Origin: Knoellia flava TL1
GTDB lineage: Bacteria; Actinomycetota; Actinomycetes; Actinomycetales; Dermatophilaceae
Length of the DNA stretch: 64,000 nt
Direction: 5' to 3'
NCBI RefSeq assembly: GCF_000768675.1
Contig: NZ_AVPI01000005.1
Span: 18,362-82,361, forward strand
The position numbers and the translations under genes were made by a program. The notes under the pieces were generated by a model. The model was not told where the DNA came from and ran no database searches. It was given only the letters and a program-made list of their open reading frames with translations. Positions 7,256 to 16,645 of this stretch are shown here, piece after piece (the stretch's first letter is position 1; each line of letters opens with the position of its first letter).

Positions 7256-8866
7256 ATGACGACGAGTAGCGCGGTGAGCGGGCAGGACCGGTATGCCGGC
7301 CTGCTCGCGGCCGCTGCCTCCCTCACCTCCGAGGAGCTCCTCGATGTCGTCGAGGACGCCCAGCGTGAGATCGACGCCGCCCACGCGCGGCAGGCGGTGG
7401 CGCTGGCGCACCTGTCGGCGACCGAGCCGGTGCGGCAGGAGGACGGCACGACCGTCGAGGTCCACCGCGGGCTGGGGCATCAGCGGCTCGACGCGCCCGA
7501 GCTCGCGGCGTCGCGTCTGGGGGTGTCGGTGCACGTCGCCACGACCCGCGTCGAGGACGCGGTGCGTCAGCTGACCCGCACGCCGGCGCTGGTCGACGCG
7601 ATGGCCGCGGGGGTGCTCGACCTGCGCCGGGCGGCCGTCGTCACCGACGAGACCGAGTTCCTCGACGCCGGCGACGCCGCCGCGGTGGTCGACGCGTTGG
7701 CGCCACACTGGGCCGGGGTCACCGTCGGCCCGCTGCGACGGCTCGCCGCGCGCACCGTGGCCCGGTTCTTCCCCGGGAGCGTCGCCGCCGAGGCCGACCG
7801 GGTCCGGGCACGCCGGGCCCTGACCCGCGTCACCGGCGAGCACGGCGTCGACACCTGGCGCGGCGACGTCCTCGTCGAGCAGTCCCGGCCCGCATGGGCA
7901 GCGGTCACCGAGCTCGCCCGCCGGCTCGTGCGCGAAGGCGTCGCCGACTCCCTCGCCCAGGCCCGCTCCGACGCGATGATGCGGCTCATCCTCGAGCACA
8001 GCGACGTCAGGGTCGTCGTCCACACCACCCGCGCCGCCGACACCGCAGACGCCCAACCCGAGCAGGCGGCGGGTCTCCGCGGGAACCCGGCTGCTCGCCC
8101 ACGCGCAGCCAACGAGGACTGGGTGGAGGTCGGCGGGTTCGGAGCCCCGGGCACGGCCTTCGTCCCGGCGGACGCGGTCGGCCCGGCCAATGGCCCGGCG
8201 GACGGACGGATTCGTCCTCATGCACGTTCGGGGCTGGTGTGTGACCGCGGGACCGGGGCACTGGTCGGCGGGCATGTCCCCGCCGGACTGGCCCCCGGCC
8301 GCGACCTCACCCGCACCGCCCCCATCGCCTTGACCGACGACAGCGGCGCCCCAGCGTGCACGACCTACCGCATCCCCGCAGCCATGGTCAGGTTCGTCCG
8401 GCTTCGGGACGGGTCCTGCCGGTTCCCCGGATGCTCCACCCCAGCCCGCCAGTGCGACCTCGACCACGTCAGACCCTGGCCGACCGGACCCACCTCCACC
8501 ACCAACCTCATCTGCTTGTGCCGACGCCACCACCGCATCAAGCAACGCGACGGCTGGACCCTGCGCCTGCACCCCGACGCCACCATCACCTGGACCGACC
8601 CCACCGGCCGCACCTCCAACACCACCCGGTCGACCACCTCCACCTCGCAGCCACCACCCCTGCACACACGGCGGCGTCCGAGCACTTCGGCACGCATCAG
8701 GGTTCGTCCGTGCCGCGACGGCACATCGACCTCAGCCTCCTCGACGAGGACCTCGCCGAGCTCCTCGCCGACCACCACACCCGAGAGGCCCGACACCGGC
8801 GCCACCGACCAGGCCCCAGCCGGCACCTCACCTTCGACGCACACGAGCCCAGCACGACACCGTTAG
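7256..8866 (+). CDS. DUF222 / HNH endonuclease (13E12 family), 3' frameshift
   Basis: This is a 536-aa member of the DUF222-HNH (13E12 repeat) family. The first 270 residues are the DUF222 region. The HNH nuclease motif spans about 388-425 (CRFPGC, CDLDHVRPW, LCRRHHRIKQ), and its H and C residues are intact. After about 8615 this frame turns into Ser/Thr-rich nonsense. The next frame carries a typical family tail (SLLDEDLAELLADH, WVWPQRAYEPPPPP, DVIPF) to a stop at 8946. A single indel has therefore probably shortened the natural C-terminus without touching the nuclease. The perfect LexA box upstream agrees with known SOS control of 13E12 genes in Mycobacterium tuberculosis. The role in the SOS response is unknown. 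Confidence 0.85.
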   Translation: MTTSSAVSGQDRYAGLLAAAASLTSEELLDVVEDAQREIDAAHARQAVALAHLSATEPVRQEDGTTVEVHRGLGHQRLDAPELAASRLGVSVHVATTRVEDAVRQLTRTPALVDAMAAGVLDLRRAAVVTDETEFLDAGDAAAVVDALAPHWAGVTVGPLRRLAARTVARFFPGSVAAEADRVRARRALTRVTGEHGVDTWRGDVLVEQSRPAWAAVTELARRLVREGVADSLAQARSDAMMRLILEHSDVRVVVHTTRAADTADAQPEQAAGLRGNPAARPRAANEDWVEVGGFGAPGTAFVPADAVGPANGPADGRIRPHARSGLVCDRGTGALVGGHVPAGLAPGRDLTRTAPIALTDDSGAPACTTYRIPAAMVRFVRLRDGSCRFPGCSTPARQCDLDHVRPWPTGPTSTTNLICLCRRHHRIKQRDGWTLRLHPDATITWTDPTGRTSNTTRSTTSTSQPPPLHTRRRPSTSARIRVRPCRDGTSTSASSTRTSPSSSPTTTPERPDTGATDQAPAGTSPSTHTSPARHR

Positions 8867-9021
8867 ACCCGGACTGGGTCTGGCCGCAACGCGCCTACGA
8901 ACCGCCACCACCACCGGCACCCCGCCCCGACGTCATCCCCTTCTGAGTCCGTCCCTGTAGGACCGTCGCGCTGCCGCACCGCCGCCCGCCGCACCCAAGG
9001 CCGCCTACGCGCCAGCGTCGC

Positions 9022-9605
9022 TCAGGTGCCCGACTGCGGGCGCCAACCCGGCGGCGGGTCCTCGCCGACGCGACCGTCGACCGCTTCGCGCAGCAGGTCG
9101 GCATGCCCGGTGTGGCGGCCGTACTCCTCGGCGTGGTCAAGCACGAGCCGTCGCAGGCTCACCTGCTCTCCGTCGGGACCCGTGCGGGCGATCGGCTGGT
9201 CGAGCCCGCCCTGCGCGACGAGCCGGTCGAGCGTGGCGCGCGAGCGTTCGACCGCAGCGTCGTAGCGCCGGTAGAGCGACTCGACCGTGTCATCTGGCGT
9301 GAGCGTGAGGTCCCAGTTCTCGTCCTCGTCCCACCGGTTGTCGTCCCAGTCCGGCGGCATCTCCCTCCCCGCGAGCTTGACGAAGAACGCAAGTCTTCCT
9401 GGACGGCGAGGTGCTTGAGCAGCGCGCCGAGCGAGAGCGTCGACGGGCCGAGCGTGGCCGCGAGCCCGGCGGCGTCGAGCCCGTCCGCTTTCCACCGGAA
9501 GGTCCACCGCAGCCGGTCGAGCGCCCCGAGCACGTGCTCGGCCTCGCTCCCGCTCAGCGGCGGCTCCCACGGTGTCTCCTCGCTGCCCGGAACCGGGTCG
9601 GTCAT
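9022..9605 (-). pseudogene. DinB/DUF664 family protein, frameshifted
   Basis: It is a four-helix DinB-like protein (DUF664 type, about 194 aa when joined). The part from the ATG at 9605 runs through GALLKHLAVQED, which includes one metal-ligand His. At about 9393 the frame breaks, and the next minus frame continues LAFFVKLAGREMP to LVLDHAEEYGRHTGHADLLRE, with the second His motif (H-x3-H). One missing base between the Asp and Leu codons would rejoin them. An RBS (GAGGAG) precedes the ATG, and it overlaps the end of the upstream pentapeptide-DinB gene by 4 bp. Family members are often thiol-dependent metal enzymes of unknown substrate. Confidence 0.75.
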
Positions 9606-10582
9606 GACCTCTCCTCGCCACCGGGAGACGCGCCCGTATGCCGGCCGCCCCCGTCCTCGGCGGTCGTCGCGCCAGCGCCCGCCGCGACGCGCGACTCGAG
9701 GACCGCGAGGTCGCGTTCGGCGAACTGGCGGTGCCACCACTCCTCGTTGAGGAGCGTGTCGAGGCACTCCCGAACGGGGAAGCTCTCACCGGCCGGCGGC
9801 CAGCCGACTCCGTCGACCGGGTCCGTCATCGCGGCGAGCCGCTCGTCGGTGAGGTCGGCGAGGTACGCCCGGACCCTCTCGAACCGGTCGCGCCGCAGCT
9901 CGAGGACCTCGTCGAGCGTCGGCCGGGCGGCGCGGTCCTGCGGCACTCCGGGTGTCGGCCGCATCTCGTCCCACGGCAGCTCGAGCGGGTGCCACGGCGA
10001 GGGGTCGCCCAGGATGGCGCGGCTCAGCCACGAGCTCGTCGCGAAGGGCAGGTGCCGCAGCGTCTGGACGAAGGACCACTCGCCCTCGACGCTCTCGTGC
10101 AGGAGCTCGGGGTCGGACTCGGCCAGCCGGCGGGCACGCTCGACCGTCCCGACCCACAGGCCGTCCAGGGTCTCCCACGCGGCGCGGTAGCCGTCGGGGT
10201 CGACCGGGTGAAGCGCCGCGCGCTCTGGGTGGAGACGGTCGAGCTCGGCCTCGACGAGCGGTCCGACGTCGACGCCGTTGACGGTGAGCCCCTCGACCTC
10301 GCCCCAGATCTCGACGCCGGTGAGGTAGGCCCCGCGAACCCGGACCTGCTCGAGCGCGACGTTGCGCAGGTCGACCTTGCTGAGGTCGACCGACCGCATC
10401 GTCGAGCCGGTGAGGTCGACGCGGTTCCACGACGACCCGCTGAGGTCGACGTGGTCGAGGACCGCGCCGAGCAGCTGCTCGTCGCGGAACTCGCGCACGC
10501 CGTCCACACCGACCGGGCCCGCTTCCGAGCCGACCCCCGAGACTGCCGGGACGTCGGCGGAAGCAGGGTCCCCTGTGTTCAC
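9602..10582 (-). CDS. Pentapeptide-repeat + DinB domain protein
   Basis: This 326-aa protein joins two domains. Residues about 35-95 form pentapeptide repeats of the A(D/N)Lxx type (VDLSG, VDLTG, VDLSK, VDLRN, AYLTG), giving a right-handed beta-solenoid. Residues about 115-290 form a DinB_2 domain with metal-ligand histidines in FVQTLRHLPFAT and in LLNEEWWHRQFAERDL. This order is common in actinobacterial proteins called DinB family protein. GTG at 10582 overlaps the stop of the upstream dienelactone hydrolase gene by 4 bp, so the genes 11151 to 9022 form one operon. A metal-dependent thiol transferase or hydrolase role is inferred from family only. Confidence 0.85.
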   Translation of the reverse strand: MNTGDPASADVPAVSGVGSEAGPVGVDGVREFRDEQLLGAVLDHVDLSGSSWNRVDLTGSTMRSVDLSKVDLRNVALEQVRVRGAYLTGVEIWGEVEGLTVNGVDVGPLVEAELDRLHPERAALHPVDPDGYRAAWETLDGLWVGTVERARRLAESDPELLHESVEGEWSFVQTLRHLPFATSSWLSRAILGDPSPWHPLELPWDEMRPTPGVPQDRAARPTLDEVLELRRDRFERVRAYLADLTDERLAAMTDPVDGVGWPPAGESFPVRECLDTLLNEEWWHRQFAERDLAVLESRVAAGAGATTAEDGGGRHTGASPGGEERS

Positions 10583-11151
10583 AGCGTCCTCAGGAACTCG
10601 ATCGACCGCTCCAGCACGAGCCGGGTCGCGCCCTCGTCGTAGCCGTCGAGCGAGCTGTCGGCGAAGAGGTGGCCGTCGCCCGGGTAGAGGAACATCTGGG
10701 CGCCGGGCGTGGACCCGACGAACGGCCGCGCCACGTCGATGTCGCCCTCGTCGACGAAGAACGGGTCCTTGTCCATCGCGTGGATCTGCACCGGCACCCC
10801 CGAGGGCCACGTCCCGAACTCCGCCGGGTCCGCGAACCCGTGGTAGAACAGCCCGCCCAGCGCCCCCGGCCGGGTCTCGAGCAGCTGCTGGGCCGGCATG
10901 ACGCCGAGGGAGAAACCGGCATACACGACCGCGGTCGGGAGATCGGCGACGGAGCGCACCCCGCGCGCCCGCACCTCACCGAAGCCCACGCTGCCGCAGT
11001 ACTCCGCGCCCTCGTCGATCGACCCGAAGGTCCGCCCCTCGAAGAGGTCGGGCGTGTGGACGGTGTGGCCGACCCCGCGCAGCGCGTCGGCGAAGGCGAC
11101 GACGCCGGGGGTGAGGCCCTGGATGTGGTGGAAGAGAACGATGTCGGTCAT
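10579..11151 (-). CDS. Dienelactone hydrolase family protein
   Basis: This 190-aa cytoplasmic alpha/beta hydrolase has a nucleophile elbow reading YAGFSLGVM near residue 95, a Ser where true dienelactone hydrolases have Cys. The acid is in DPFFVDEGD and the His in YPGDGHLFAD. The length is close to short DLH-family members. The ATG at 11151 is fixed by TACGTT 6 nt upstream. It is first in an operon with two DinB-type genes and is transcribed divergently from a WYL regulator, from a gap that holds an inverted repeat. The regulator may therefore control this operon. The natural substrate is unknown. Confidence 0.85.
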   Translation of the reverse strand: MTDIVLFHHIQGLTPGVVAFADALRGVGHTVHTPDLFEGRTFGSIDEGAEYCGSVGFGEVRARGVRSVADLPTAVVYAGFSLGVMPAQQLLETRPGALGGLFYHGFADPAEFGTWPSGVPVQIHAMDKDPFFVDEGDIDVARPFVGSTPGAQMFLYPGDGHLFADSSLDGYDEGATRLVLERSIEFLRTL

Positions 11152-11157
11152 GGCGCC

Positions 11158-11163
11158 AACGTA
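11158..11163 (-). promoter_or_regulatory. -10 hexamer, leaderless promoter
   Basis: On the minus strand TACGTT ends 6 nt before the ATG at 11151. Confidence 0.5.
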
Positions 11164-11170
11164 GGACGGA

Positions 11171-11193
11171 TTGCGGACGGAAGGCTTCCGCAA
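11171..11193. promoter_or_regulatory. Candidate operator between dlh and WYL regulator
   Basis: TTGCGGA (11171-11177) and TCCGCAA (11187-11193) enclose the perfect palindrome CGGAAGGCTTCCG (11178-11190). It lies in the 70-bp gap between the divergent starts, where the -35 region of the minus promoter would be. It is a good candidate site for the adjacent WYL regulator. Confidence 0.5.
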
Positions 11194-11221
11194 CGGACGC
11201 GGATGCGAAAAACTTCGCCGT

Positions 11222-12199
11222 ATGCCGTCCACGACCTTCGACGCCGACCTCGTCGACGCGAGCCCGACCGCTCGTGCACTGCGGGCACTCGAGCTCATCC
11301 AGGGCCAGCCGGGCATCACCGCCGACCGGCTGGGCGACCGCCTCGGGGTCACGCCCCGGGCTGCCCGGCGCTACGTCGCGACGCTGCGCGAGGCCGGCAT
11401 ACCCATCTCGTCGGTGAGCGGTCCAGCGGGTGGCTACCGGCCGGGGCGCGGACTGCGGCCGTCTCCGGTCGTCTTCACCTCGGCCGAGGCTCTCGGCCTC
11501 GTCATGGCCGTCCTCGACGGGCACCACGACCCCGACGACACCGACGACCCCGTGGGCAGCGGCATCGCCAAGATCCTGCGCACGCTGCCCGAATCCGTTG
11601 CGGCACAGGCCGACACGGTGCGCCGCGTCGCCGCGCCCGTCCCCGACCGCGCCGACGCGCGGCCGGCCCCGGGCCCGACGGCGACCCTCGTCCGGGCCTG
11701 CGCGGACGGGCGCGAGGTCCGCGTCGACTACCGCACCGAGACCGGGCGCGAGCTCGTCCTCGACGTGCAGCCGTGGGCGGTGGTCGTGCGGCACAGCCGG
11801 TGGTACCTCCTCTGCCACTCGCTCACGTCGGACGCCACCCGCGCCTACCGGATCGACCGCGTGAGCCGGGTGGTCCTCCTCGACGGGACCTTCACCCCGC
11901 CACCGGACCTCGACCCCGTCGACGCCCTCGTGCGCCACCTCGGCGAGGGCTGGGACCACCCCGTCGAGGTCGCCGTCGACGCACCCGCCGACCTCGTCGA
12001 GCGGTGCATCCCCACGACGATGGGCCGCGTCGACCCGGTGACCGAGACGACGTGCCGCCTCGTCGGCAGCACGAGCAACCCCACCTCGTATGCCGCGGAC
12101 CTCGCCTCCCTGCCCGGCGCCTTTCGCGTCGAGCGGGGAGACGAGGTCCGTGCGGCGGTGCGTGCCCTGGGGGAGCGGATGATCGCCGCCTCCGGCTGA
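11222..12199 (+). CDS. HTH-WYL transcriptional regulator
   Basis: This 325-aa regulator has an N-terminal winged helix-turn-helix (about residues 15-65, RALELIQGQPGITADRLGDR then RAARRYVATLREAGI). A WYL domain follows at about 145-230, with the signature HSRWYLLCHS near 195 and YRIDRVSRVVLLDGTF after it. A C-terminal WCX extension completes it. WYL domains sense ligands, often nucleotides or single-stranded nucleic acid. The ATG at 11222 overlaps a GTATGCC word. It is divergent from the dienelactone hydrolase operon, which is its likely target. Confidence 0.9.
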   Translation: MPSTTFDADLVDASPTARALRALELIQGQPGITADRLGDRLGVTPRAARRYVATLREAGIPISSVSGPAGGYRPGRGLRPSPVVFTSAEALGLVMAVLDGHHDPDDTDDPVGSGIAKILRTLPESVAAQADTVRRVAAPVPDRADARPAPGPTATLVRACADGREVRVDYRTETGRELVLDVQPWAVVVRHSRWYLLCHSLTSDATRAYRIDRVSRVVLLDGTFTPPPDLDPVDALVRHLGEGWDHPVEVAVDAPADLVERCIPTTMGRVDPVTETTCRLVGSTSNPTSYAADLASLPGAFRVERGDEVRAAVRALGERMIAASG

Positions 12200-12288
12200 G
12201 GAAGTCGAAGGTCGTCAGCCGGCGAGCCGGGTCAGGCCTCGGGCAGCCGCCGTCCGGGTGCCCTTCCGGCTGCCCGTCCGTGTGCCCG

Positions 12289-13869
<1,581 letters not shown>

Positions 13870-13945
13870 CTCGTCAATCCTTCCGATGGGGTGGACGCGA
13901 CGACCCTGACAGCCGGTCGATGGTCGCAGGAAGGGTTGCGAGGGG

Positions 13946-13958
13946 GTTAACAGTTAAC
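13946..13958. promoter_or_regulatory. Tandem GTTAAC palindromes
   Basis: Two copies of the palindrome GTTAAC are separated by one A, giving an AT-rich island at the XRE gene stop and 77-89 bp upstream of the protease start. The position suits an operator or the upstream part of the protease promoter. Confidence 0.35.
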
Positions 13959-14871
13959 TCGGGCCGAGCGACGGCTGTGCCGAGCCGGTGGACACGGGCG
14001 CCTCGTCCGGCCAGGACCAGCGCAGCCCGGTCGTGCCGGGGGTGTTGTCGGCGTGCACCACCGTCGCCCGGTGCTCGAGGTCGAGACCGACGAGTGCCTC
14101 CCGCTCGTGCGTGAACGCCGTCACGGACTCGGGGCGCGCGTCGCGGTGGAACTCCACCTCGAGCAGGAGCTCTCGCAACGGGGTGCGCAGCCTGCGGGTG
14201 TACTCGACCTCGTAGGGGCCGACGCCGCCCCAGTCGAGCTCGTACTCGACGATGACGGTCTCACCGCGCCGCAGCGGCTGGCAGAAGTGCAGCTCGGCGC
14301 CGACGACGCCGCCCTCGGGCGCGACCTCGAGCCGGCCGAGGCGAGCGCCGCGGACGACCGTGAGGCGGGGCAGGGGCACGGTCGGGTCGTCCTGCTGGTG
14401 CAGGAGCACGCGCCGGTCCGGCCCGTCGCAGCGGGCGCGCATCGCCTGGCGGACGGTGAGGCTCGTCGTCCGCCGGTCGGCGCCCACGAGCAAGCGGTCG
14501 TGCAGCATGACCCGGTCGAGCTCGGTGTCCCACTGGGTGTCGAGCAGGGCAAGGACCGCGGTGGCGCAGTCCTGCTCCCACAGGGTGTCGAGCCCGGGGA
14601 CCCGGGTCCGCCGGCTGCGCTCACGAGCGCGCGGGAGCACCCCGACGAGCTCTCCGCGCCGGAGCTCGAGGACCTCCTCGAGGTGGGCGAGCGTGGTGAG
14701 CGAGGAGCGCCGACCCGGCTCGCTGCGGCCGGACTTCCAGTAGCTCAGGGTGGCGACGCTCACCGCTGCCCCGCGCTCGTCGAGGCGCGCCTGGATCCGG
14801 TCGAGGCTGAGCCCACGCTGCTCGATGGCGCGCCGCAGCGTGTCCGCGAAGGTTCCGGCCGGGTCGGACAT
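13954..14871 (-). CDS. XRE-family helix-turn-helix regulator
   Basis: This 305-aa protein has an N-terminal lambda-repressor-like HTH (about residues 8-75, TLRRAIEQRGLSLDRIQ, ATLSYWKSGRSEP). A long C-terminal part follows that I do not recognise as a known sensor domain. That part is beta-rich, and stretches such as VIVEYELDWGG and LLLEVEFHRDARPESV suggest a beta-sandwich. The ATG at 14871 is preferred over GTG 14880, which only adds three residues. It lies directly upstream of the S8 protease in the same direction and may regulate it. Confidence 0.8.
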   Translation of the reverse strand: MSDPAGTFADTLRRAIEQRGLSLDRIQARLDERGAAVSVATLSYWKSGRSEPGRRSSLTTLAHLEEVLELRRGELVGVLPRARERSRRTRVPGLDTLWEQDCATAVLALLDTQWDTELDRVMLHDRLLVGADRRTTSLTVRQAMRARCDGPDRRVLLHQQDDPTVPLPRLTVVRGARLGRLEVAPEGGVVGAELHFCQPLRRGETVIVEYELDWGGVGPYEVEYTRRLRTPLRELLLEVEFHRDARPESVTAFTHEREALVGLDLEHRATVVHADNTPGTTGLRWSWPDEAPVSTGSAQPSLGPS

Positions 14872-14963
14872 CCGAACCACTCAACCATCTCCGCGGTCGG
14901 CGCGCTCGTCGAGGAGGCCCCGGCCCTCTTGCCTCTGCGGGCCATCGAGGGTGAGGTGGGGGC

Positions 14964-15392
14964 ATGGGCAAGCATCCGGCATACGTGCACACCGTCCTCG
15001 ACACGAAGCGTCCGCGAGAGCTCGCCGAGTTCTATCGCCAGCTGCTCGGGCTCGTCTACCGCGCCGGTGACGAGCCGCCGACCGACGGCAGCCCCGACGA
15101 CGCCGACTGGCTCGTCCTCACGCAGCCCGACGGCACCCGGCAGCTCGCCATCCAGGAGGAGCCCGAGCACCGCGCCACGACGTGGCCCGACCACGACGTG
15201 CCGCAGCAGCTGCACATCGACTACCTCGTCGAGTCCGTCGAGGAGCTCGAGCGACACAAGGACGAGGCATTGCGGCTGGGCGCTGAGCTGCGGCTCGACC
15301 GCAGCGACGACGAGGAGGAGCCGCTCTACGTCCTGGCCGACCCGGCCGGCCACACGTTCTGCCTCTTCGTCGGCACTCACGGGGGGTTCTGA
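14964..15392 (+). CDS. VOC family protein
   Basis: This 142-aa glyoxalase/bleomycin-resistance-fold protein has two babb modules. The first opens VHTVLDTKRPRELAEFYRQL. The second has LHIDYLVESVEELERH, with a metal-ligand His, and ends VLADPAGHTFCLFVG. The DPxGHxFCL ending is typical of the small actinobacterial VOC group annotated as glyoxalase-like. The substrate is unknown. It is divergent from the XRE gene and stands alone before DedA. Confidence 0.85.
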   Translation: MGKHPAYVHTVLDTKRPRELAEFYRQLLGLVYRAGDEPPTDGSPDDADWLVLTQPDGTRQLAIQEEPEHRATTWPDHDVPQQLHIDYLVESVEELERHKDEALRLGAELRLDRSDDEEEPLYVLADPAGHTFCLFVGTHGGF

Positions 15393-15437
15393 GCCAGCGG
15401 ACGCCCCCCGCCAGACCGCCGGGGTGGCCCGTGCCGT

Positions 15438-15443
15438 CAGACT
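15438..15443 (+). promoter_or_regulatory. -10 hexamer, leaderless promoter
   Basis: CAGACT ends 6 nt before the dedA-type ATG at 15450. Confidence 0.45.
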
Positions 15444-15449
15444 GACCTG

Positions 15450-16043
15450 ATGCTGGACTCGGTCAACGCGTTCCTCGAGACGCACGCGAGTGCCGGCTGG
15501 CTCCTGCCCGCGCTCTTCGTCTACTTCGCCGTCGACGGCATCGTCCCGCCGCTGCCGAGCGAGGGCGTGCTCGTCGCGCTGGCCGCCATCGGTGCCTCGA
15601 CCGGCGCTCCGCACTGGCTGCCGCTGCTGCTCGTCGCGTGGGCCGGAGCGTGGGTCGGTGACAACCTCGCCTACCTCCTCGGCGACCGGACCGGCGTCGA
15701 CCGGCTCGTCCGGCGCACCGACCGCGGCACGCGGGCGATGGACTGGGCGCGACGAGGGTTCGACACGCGGGGCGCCCTCATCGTCGTCGTCGGACGGTGG
15801 ATCCCCGTCGGGCGGGCGGCGGTCAACCTCATGGCCGGCGCGACCGGCTACTCACACCCTCGCTTCGCCTCGTATGCCGTCCTCGCAACCGGTCTGTGGT
15901 CGGCGTGGTCGGTGGGCCTCGGCATCCTCGCGGGGCGGTGGGTCGAGGACAACGCGCTGCTCGCAGGGGCGCTCGGGGCGGGGCTGGCGCTCGTCGTCGC
16001 CTTCGTCGTCGAGCGGGTCTCCCGGCGGTTCGCACCCGCCTGA
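15450..16043 (+). CDS. DedA family membrane protein
   Basis: This 197-aa DedA/SNARE-associated (VTT) protein carries the family features FVYFAVDGIVPPLPSE with its reentrant loop and acidic residue, GDNLAYLLGDRTG, and GRWIPVGRAAVNLMAGATGYSHPRFA. The GR-x3-GR-like arginine pair is typical. Two further helices close the protein. DedA proteins act in the cytoplasmic membrane and are linked to flipping of undecaprenyl phosphate or phosphatidylethanolamine and to membrane-potential homeostasis. The start is supported by the leaderless hexamer. Confidence 0.93.
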   Translation: MLDSVNAFLETHASAGWLLPALFVYFAVDGIVPPLPSEGVLVALAAIGASTGAPHWLPLLLVAWAGAWVGDNLAYLLGDRTGVDRLVRRTDRGTRAMDWARRGFDTRGALIVVVGRWIPVGRAAVNLMAGATGYSHPRFASYAVLATGLWSAWSVGLGILAGRWVEDNALLAGALGAGLALVVAFVVERVSRRFAPA

Positions 16044-16078
16044 CGTCGTCGTCCGCGGCCGCCCGGCGCAATCCCGCC

Positions 16079-16084
16079 TAAAGT
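16079..16084 (+). promoter_or_regulatory. -10 hexamer, leaderless promoter
   Basis: TAAAGT ends 6 nt before the ATG at 16091. Confidence 0.5.
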
Positions 16085-16090
16085 CGGTCG

Positions 16091-16414
16091 ATGGACACCT
16101 CCACGGCAGCCGATGTGCTGCGTGCCAAGGAGCAGTCGCTGCTCGACGAGCTCGCCACCGTGACCCGGCCGCTCGGCGAGTCCGGCTCGATCTCCTTCGG
16201 CAAGCGCATCGGCGAGGGCACGTCGATCGCGGTCGACCGGCTGACCTCGGTCTCGGTGCAGGAGCGGCTGCTCGCCACCCTCGCCCAGGTGAGGACGGCG
16301 CTGGCGCGGATCGACGACGGCACCTATGGCACGTGCGAGGTCTGCGGCCGGCCGATCGGGGACGAGCGCCTCGAGGCGCGACCCTGGGCGGTTCGCTGCG
16401 TCGCCGACAGCTGA
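16091..16414 (+). CDS. TraR/DksA-type protein, incomplete zinc finger
   Basis: This 107-aa protein has the DksA/TraR layout of a helical coiled coil (about residues 8-75) and a C-terminal zinc-finger region starting GTYGTCEVCGRPIGDERLE. The first Cys pair (C-E-V-C) is present. The second pair is reduced to one Cys in AVRCVADS, just before the stop, where relatives have C-x2-C. It may therefore bind zinc with three ligands or not at all. DksA-like proteins act in the RNA polymerase secondary channel with ppGpp. It lies between DedA and a penicillin-binding protein, with no clear link to either. Confidence 0.85.
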   Translation: MDTSTAADVLRAKEQSLLDELATVTRPLGESGSISFGKRIGEGTSIAVDRLTSVSVQERLLATLAQVRTALARIDDGTYGTCEVCGRPIGDERLEARPWAVRCVADS

Positions 16415-16645
16415 GTGCTCCGGTGCCAGCCACCGCCACGCCCGTGGCTGACGGCATACGGGTGGTGTGGATGGCGCTGCCGCCTGAGGGTTGTCGGTGG
16501 TCGAGGTGAAGAACTGGTGGAGATCGGCGCCGGTGGCGGGTCTCGGCGCGACCGCTCGCAGGACCTGATGACAGAGTGACGGGGTCGCCGTGACCGGCAT
16601 CCGGGCCGCGGCGGGACCGTGTTCGGATCGACGAGGGGTTGTGCA

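Noticed and set aside
12200..12288. Small gene or RNA behind the S8 protease
   Set aside because: Only short imperfect repeats of GTGCCC-type words are visible, with no start, ribosome site or clean hairpin.
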